Assembly (NCBI RefSeq): GCF_047314965.1 | Contig: NZ_JBLBVK010000032.1 | Location: 1 to 40,410 of the forward strand | Direction: 5' to 3' | Length of the DNA stretch: 40,410 nt | Source of the DNA: JAVJUV01 sp047314965 | GTDB taxonomy: Bacteria; Pseudomonadota; Alphaproteobacteria; Rhodobacterales; Rhodobacteraceae | Shown here: positions 40,309 through 40,410 of the stretch, one piece after another | Layout: each line of letters starts with the position of its first letter | How positions within the stretch are numbered: position 1 is the first letter of the stretch | Made by a program: the position numbers and the translations under genes | Notes under the pieces: generated by a model | What the model saw: only the letters and a program-made list of their open reading frames with translations | Told to the model about the DNA's origin: nothing | Database searches by the model: none

Positions 40309-40410
40309 ATGGGAGTGAACGATCGTATCGGGGGGGTCTCGCGGAGGGATTTCTTCAGGATAGCTGGGACTTACGGGATGAGTTCGACGCTTCTGGCGGC
40401 GGGGACGTTT
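40309..40410 (+). CDS. N-terminus of a Tat-exported protein, probably a TRAP-type binding protein (partial)
   Basis: 34 codons remain before the window ends. The ATG follows GGGAGGAAG. The peptide carries a twin-arginine motif, SRRDFFRIAG, followed by a hydrophobic stretch (MSSTLLAAGTF), a Tat signal peptide. Many TRAP-transporter DctP-type binding proteins in this lineage begin this way, and divergence from an oxidoreductase fits, but the mature domain is outside the window, so the family is inference. Confidence 0.55.
   Translation, partial: MGVNDRIGGVSRRDFFRIAGTYGMSSTLLAAGTF

Overview
The window reads as chromosome of an alphaproteobacterium, most likely a marine Rhodobacteraceae (Roseobacter-group) strain. 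The grounds are the ftsB-pdhA-pdhB-pdhC order, a pyruvate dehydrogenase E1-beta that carries its own lipoyl domain, high GC with AGGAGG-type ribosome sites, FNR-type boxes, an overlapping mutL-rmuC pair and a GMC oxidoreductase divergent from a Tat-exported protein. No rRNA, tRNA or CRISPR array was seen.

Layout. Positions 1-139 hold the 3' end of an IS3-type transposase. 214-2662: a DksA/TraR zinc-finger gene diverges from cysE, followed by cysK (cysteine synthesis). 2711-7394 (minus): pdhA, pdhB, an unknown 85-residue gene, pdhC, an MliC-like lipoprotein coupled to pdhC by ATGA, and a carboxymuconolactone decarboxylase-family gene. 7546-10383 (minus): pgk, class I fructose-bisphosphate aldolase and ftsB feed into the same direction, so lower glycolysis and pyruvate oxidation are clustered. 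10554-12457 (plus): cytosolic and periplasmic cyclophilins overlapping by 8 bp, then a YebC-family gene with a good terminator. 12609-18223: ICMT-like methyltransferase, tyrS, anmK, a cupin and a HAD dehalogenase (4-bp overlap), a 65-residue orphan, and an alpha/beta hydrolase fused to a LuxR-type DNA-binding domain.

18223-19320 is a small-gene and regulatory hotspot. Two tandem GGGACA-N2-TGTCCC-type palindromes lie between the hydrolase-LuxR gene and a divergent 64-residue gene that has its own strong terminator. Next come a frameshifted ABM/NIPSNAP-like gene and a glycine-zipper lipoprotein, divergent from a perfect FNR-type palindrome with a plausible -10 on each side. 19321-27215: eno, an EamA/DMT transporter, mutL-rmuC and an orphan YejA-like solute-binding protein.

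27216-31468 looks accessory: a hairpin-bearing gap, a GT-C-like membrane protein, a 35-residue membrane peptide, a decayed IS5-type element, and an AT-richer secreted protein with two DUF1566/Lcl-type units. 31491-38412 (minus) is a four-gene operon of ABC ATPase, FtsX-type permease, HlyD-type adaptor and SERCA-like P-type ATPase, with a second FNR-type box (38497-38510) upstream. 38604-40202 is a GMC oxidoreductase, divergent from a Tat-signal gene (probably a TRAP-type binding protein) that is cut by the window end.

Most of the window is ordinary core chromosome. The best leads are the two FNR-type boxes tying uncharacterised genes to a possible low-oxygen or nitric-oxide regulon, the tandem operators of the hydrolase-LuxR gene with its small divergent partner, and the IS-marked low-GC insertion.
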